DNA of 6,231 nt from Syntrophales bacterium. GTDB lineage: Bacteria > Desulfobacterota > Syntrophia > Syntrophales > UBA8958. Positions within the stretch are counted from its first letter, which is position 1, and every line of letters starts with the position of its first letter. Of the stretch, positions 4,739 to 6,231 are shown piece by piece. The stretch lies in assembly GCA_023231165.1 (NCBI GenBank), contig JALNVY010000146.1:1-6231 (forward strand). The letters run 5' to 3'. Under the pieces are notes generated by a model that had not been told where the DNA came from, ran no database searches, and saw nothing but the letters and a program-made list of their open reading frames with translations. The translations under genes were made by a program, and so were the position numbers.

Positions 4739-6025
4739 ATGCGGGTGCTCATGTTTGGCTGGGAATTCCCGCCTGTTGTCAGCGGCGGTCTGGGAACGGC
4801 CTGTTACGAGATAACGAAAGCCCTCACCGGTCTCGGCGACCCTGTTCTCTTCGTCATGCCCCGGATCGAGTTGTCCCGTCCCTTCCCGCTTCTGACCCTG
4901 ATCTCGGCCTCAGACATCCTGAATGCCGCTTCGGAAACAAAAGGACCATTTGCGCAAGATTCCTTGTTGCCTCCCTCCCCTAATCCCTCCCTTTTACCTC
5001 CATATCTAAGAGGTCCTATTATTCTCCGTCCTTACCTGAAAGCCGGACAATCGGTAGGAGGACACCAGGGGCGTCGGGACTGGCCGGCGGACAGTTATCT
5101 GGCTGCCGGGGAAGGTTATGGCGTCGATCTCTTTGCCGAGGTCCGCCGTTATGGGGAAGCCGGGGGCCTAATCGCCGCCCGGGAGACCTTCGATATCATT
5201 CACGGCCATGACTGGATGACCGTTCCGGCTTGCCTTGCCGCGCGTCAGGCGTCGGGGAAGCCCTTTATCCTCCACATCCATTCTCTGGAATACGATCGGA
5301 GCGGCGAGGAGATCAACGAGAGTATTTTTGAGCTGGAGCGCTTTGGGCTTGAGGCGGCGGACAAGATCATTGCCGTCAGTCATTACACAAAAAAAATGAT
5401 CGTCAGCCGGTATGGGATTGCCCCTGGAAAGATCTTTGTCGTGTATAACGCGATGAGCCAACGGGAGGCAGGGAAGACATATCGTACCCTGAGGACTGGT
5501 AATGATAAGGTTGTCCTGTTTATGGGTAGAATTACCTTTCAGAAAGGGCCGGAATACTTCATTGATGCTGCCGCCCGGGTGTTGAAGGAAATGCCGGAGG
5601 TGACCTTTATCATGGCCGGGTCCGGAGATATGATGCCCCGTATGGTCGAGCGGGTGGCGGAACTGAAGATCGGAAAGCGCTTCCACTTCACCGGCTTTCT
5701 CCAGGGCCGGCAGGTAGAGGAGGCCTTTGCCGGAGCGGATCTGTATGTCATGCCCAGCGTTTCGGAACCCTTTGGCCTGGCGCCCCTTGAGGCGATGATG
5801 TACGATGTACCGGTAATCATCTCGCGGCAGTCCGGCGTCTCCGAGGTCCTGAAACACGCTTTGAAGGTCGATTTCTGGGACGTTGATGAACTTGCCAATA
5901 AGATGATTGCCGTTCTTAAATATCCCCCTCTGACGGGAGAGCTTGTGGAAAGGGCTAGGGAGGAGCTGAAAAACCTGCGCTGGGAAAAGGCGGCGTTGAA
6001 GATCCTGGAAGTCTACAAGGTTTAA
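4739..6025 (+). CDS. starch/glycogen-synthase-like glycosyltransferase (GT4/GT5 fold)
   Basis: A 428-residue cytoplasmic GT-B enzyme. The N-terminal half begins MRVLMFGWEFPP with SGGLGT (15-20), the counterpart of the KxGGL donor-binding loop of glycogen synthases. It continues to FDIIHGHDWMTVPA (151-164) and FILHIHSLEYDRSG (176-189). The C-terminal half has VSHYTKKMI (213-221), FMGRITFQKG with R264 and K269 as likely phosphate contacts, and SEPFGLAPLE with the E343/E351 EX7E pair. These are the marks of retaining glycosyltransferases using ADP- or UDP-sugars. GT5 synthases are longer, near 480 residues; this belongs with the shorter starch-synthase-like group often found beside GH57 genes. 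The donor and product are inferred (an alpha-glucan is likeliest). Residues about 72-95 are a Pro/Leu/Ser low-complexity insert in the normally variable loop. ATG 4739 is supported by AAGGAGG at 4721-4727 and by the family N-terminus. GH57 follows after four bases, so the two form an operon. Confidence 0.92.
   Translation: MRVLMFGWEFPPVVSGGLGTACYEITKALTGLGDPVLFVMPRIELSRPFPLLTLISASDILNAASETKGPFAQDSLLPPSPNPSLLPPYLRGPIILRPYLKAGQSVGGHQGRRDWPADSYLAAGEGYGVDLFAEVRRYGEAGGLIAARETFDIIHGHDWMTVPACLAARQASGKPFILHIHSLEYDRSGEEINESIFELERFGLEAADKIIAVSHYTKKMIVSRYGIAPGKIFVVYNAMSQREAGKTYRTLRTGNDKVVLFMGRITFQKGPEYFIDAAARVLKEMPEVTFIMAGSGDMMPRMVERVAELKIGKRFHFTGFLQGRQVEEAFAGADLYVMPSVSEPFGLAPLEAMMYDVPVIISRQSGVSEVLKHALKVDFWDVDELANKMIAVLKYPPLTGELVERAREELKNLRWEKAALKILEVYKV
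4973..4991 (-). other. G-quadruplex-type motif (template strand) in GT gene
   Basis: Four C-tracts on the plus strand (4973-4975, 4977-4980, 4985-4987, 4989-4991) with loops of 1, 4 and 1 bases make a G3+N1-7 motif on the minus strand. It encodes the PPSPNPSLLPP part of the low-complexity insert. Confidence 0.5.
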
Positions 6026-6029
6026 TAAG

Positions 6030-6231
6030 ATGCCGGCCATATGTCTTTACTTTCAGGTACATCAGCCCTGCCGTTTGAAAAGATATACCGCTTTTGACAT
6101 CGGTCGTGATCACGACTATGAGGACCGGGAGGAGAACCGGCGATTATTGGAGAAAGTTGCGGAGCGCTGTTATCTCCCTGCCAACGCCCTGTTGTCGAAC
6201 CTGATTCGTAAGCATGAAGGAAGATTCCGCG
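6030..6231 (+). CDS. GH57 glycoside hydrolase, N-terminal part (runs off window)
   Basis: The first 67 codons of a protein starting MPAICLYFQVHQPCRLKRYT. The YFQVHQP-x-RL-x-RY motif is the hallmark N-terminus (conserved region 1, with H11-Q12-P13) of glycoside hydrolase family 57 alpha-amylase/4-alpha-glucanotransferase-type enzymes. Further residues (DREENRRLLEKVAERCYLPANALL) match the expected helix after it. The catalytic Glu and Asp regions lie beyond the window, so activity cannot be confirmed. GH57 enzymes work by retention on alpha-1,4 or alpha-1,6 glucans. The start is four bases after the TAA of the glycosyltransferase, with AAGG at 6017-6020 nine bases before ATG. Together with that gene it points to synthesis and trimming of an intracellular alpha-glucan such as glycogen. 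Confidence 0.9.
   Translation, partial: MPAICLYFQVHQPCRLKRYTAFDIGRDHDYEDREENRRLLEKVAERCYLPANALLSNLIRKHEGRFR

Noticed and set aside
5168..6040. 290-codon open frame on the minus strand
   Set aside because: Antisense to the C-terminal half of the glycosyltransferase; a GC-rich shadow with no domain.

Overview
The window looks like the chromosome of a Gram-negative, moderately GC-rich bacterium. My best guess is a Desulfobacterota/Syntrophales-like (formerly deltaproteobacterial) organism. This rests on the gene types (GT25 lipopolysaccharide-type transferase, GAF-GGDEF protein, starch-synthase-like GT4 next to GH57) and on an inverted-repeat element with GTAAAAAGGTCC-type ends. It is an inference from family resemblance, not a database result.

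Left third (1 to about 2325) is the accessory-looking, more AT-rich part. It opens with the C-terminal remnant of an IS1380-like DDE transposase on the minus strand (42-338), followed by a possible outward promoter at the window edge. A very short tail resembling the end of a NifS-type cysteine desulfurase abuts it (335-400). Then come a small membrane-anchored GYF_2-domain protein (484-888), a short unrecognised multi-pass membrane protein (1071-1418) with a doubtful 36-codon lipopeptide ORF just upstream in the same frame (945-1055), and a GT25-type glycosyltransferase with a C-terminal membrane anchor (1576-2325).

Right two thirds (2327-6231) is more GC-rich and reads as a glycan/signalling block on the plus strand. 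It holds a calcineurin-like metallophosphoesterase (2327-3349) that starts one base after the GT25 stop, and a 126-bp inverted-repeat, MITE-like element (3372-3497). These are followed by a GAF plus degenerate GGDEF protein (3516-4586), a starch/glycogen-synthase-like glycosyltransferase (4739-6025) and the first 67 codons of a GH57 amylase/glucanotransferase-type glycoside hydrolase (6030 to the window end).

How the genes may work together: the GT and GH57 genes are four bases apart and almost certainly co-transcribed. Such pairs are typical of alpha-glucan (glycogen or maltodextrin) metabolism. The GGDEF protein just upstream has kept the RxxD c-di-GMP-binding site but lost the guanine-contact residues of the catalytic site, so it may be a receptor or regulator rather than a canonical cyclase. 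This is the most interesting point in the window. It and the downstream glycosyltransferase each carry a low-complexity insert with a G-quadruplex-type DNA motif, in opposite orientations. No tRNA, rRNA, CRISPR array or complete mobile element was seen, and I do not see a clear-cut new multi-gene system.
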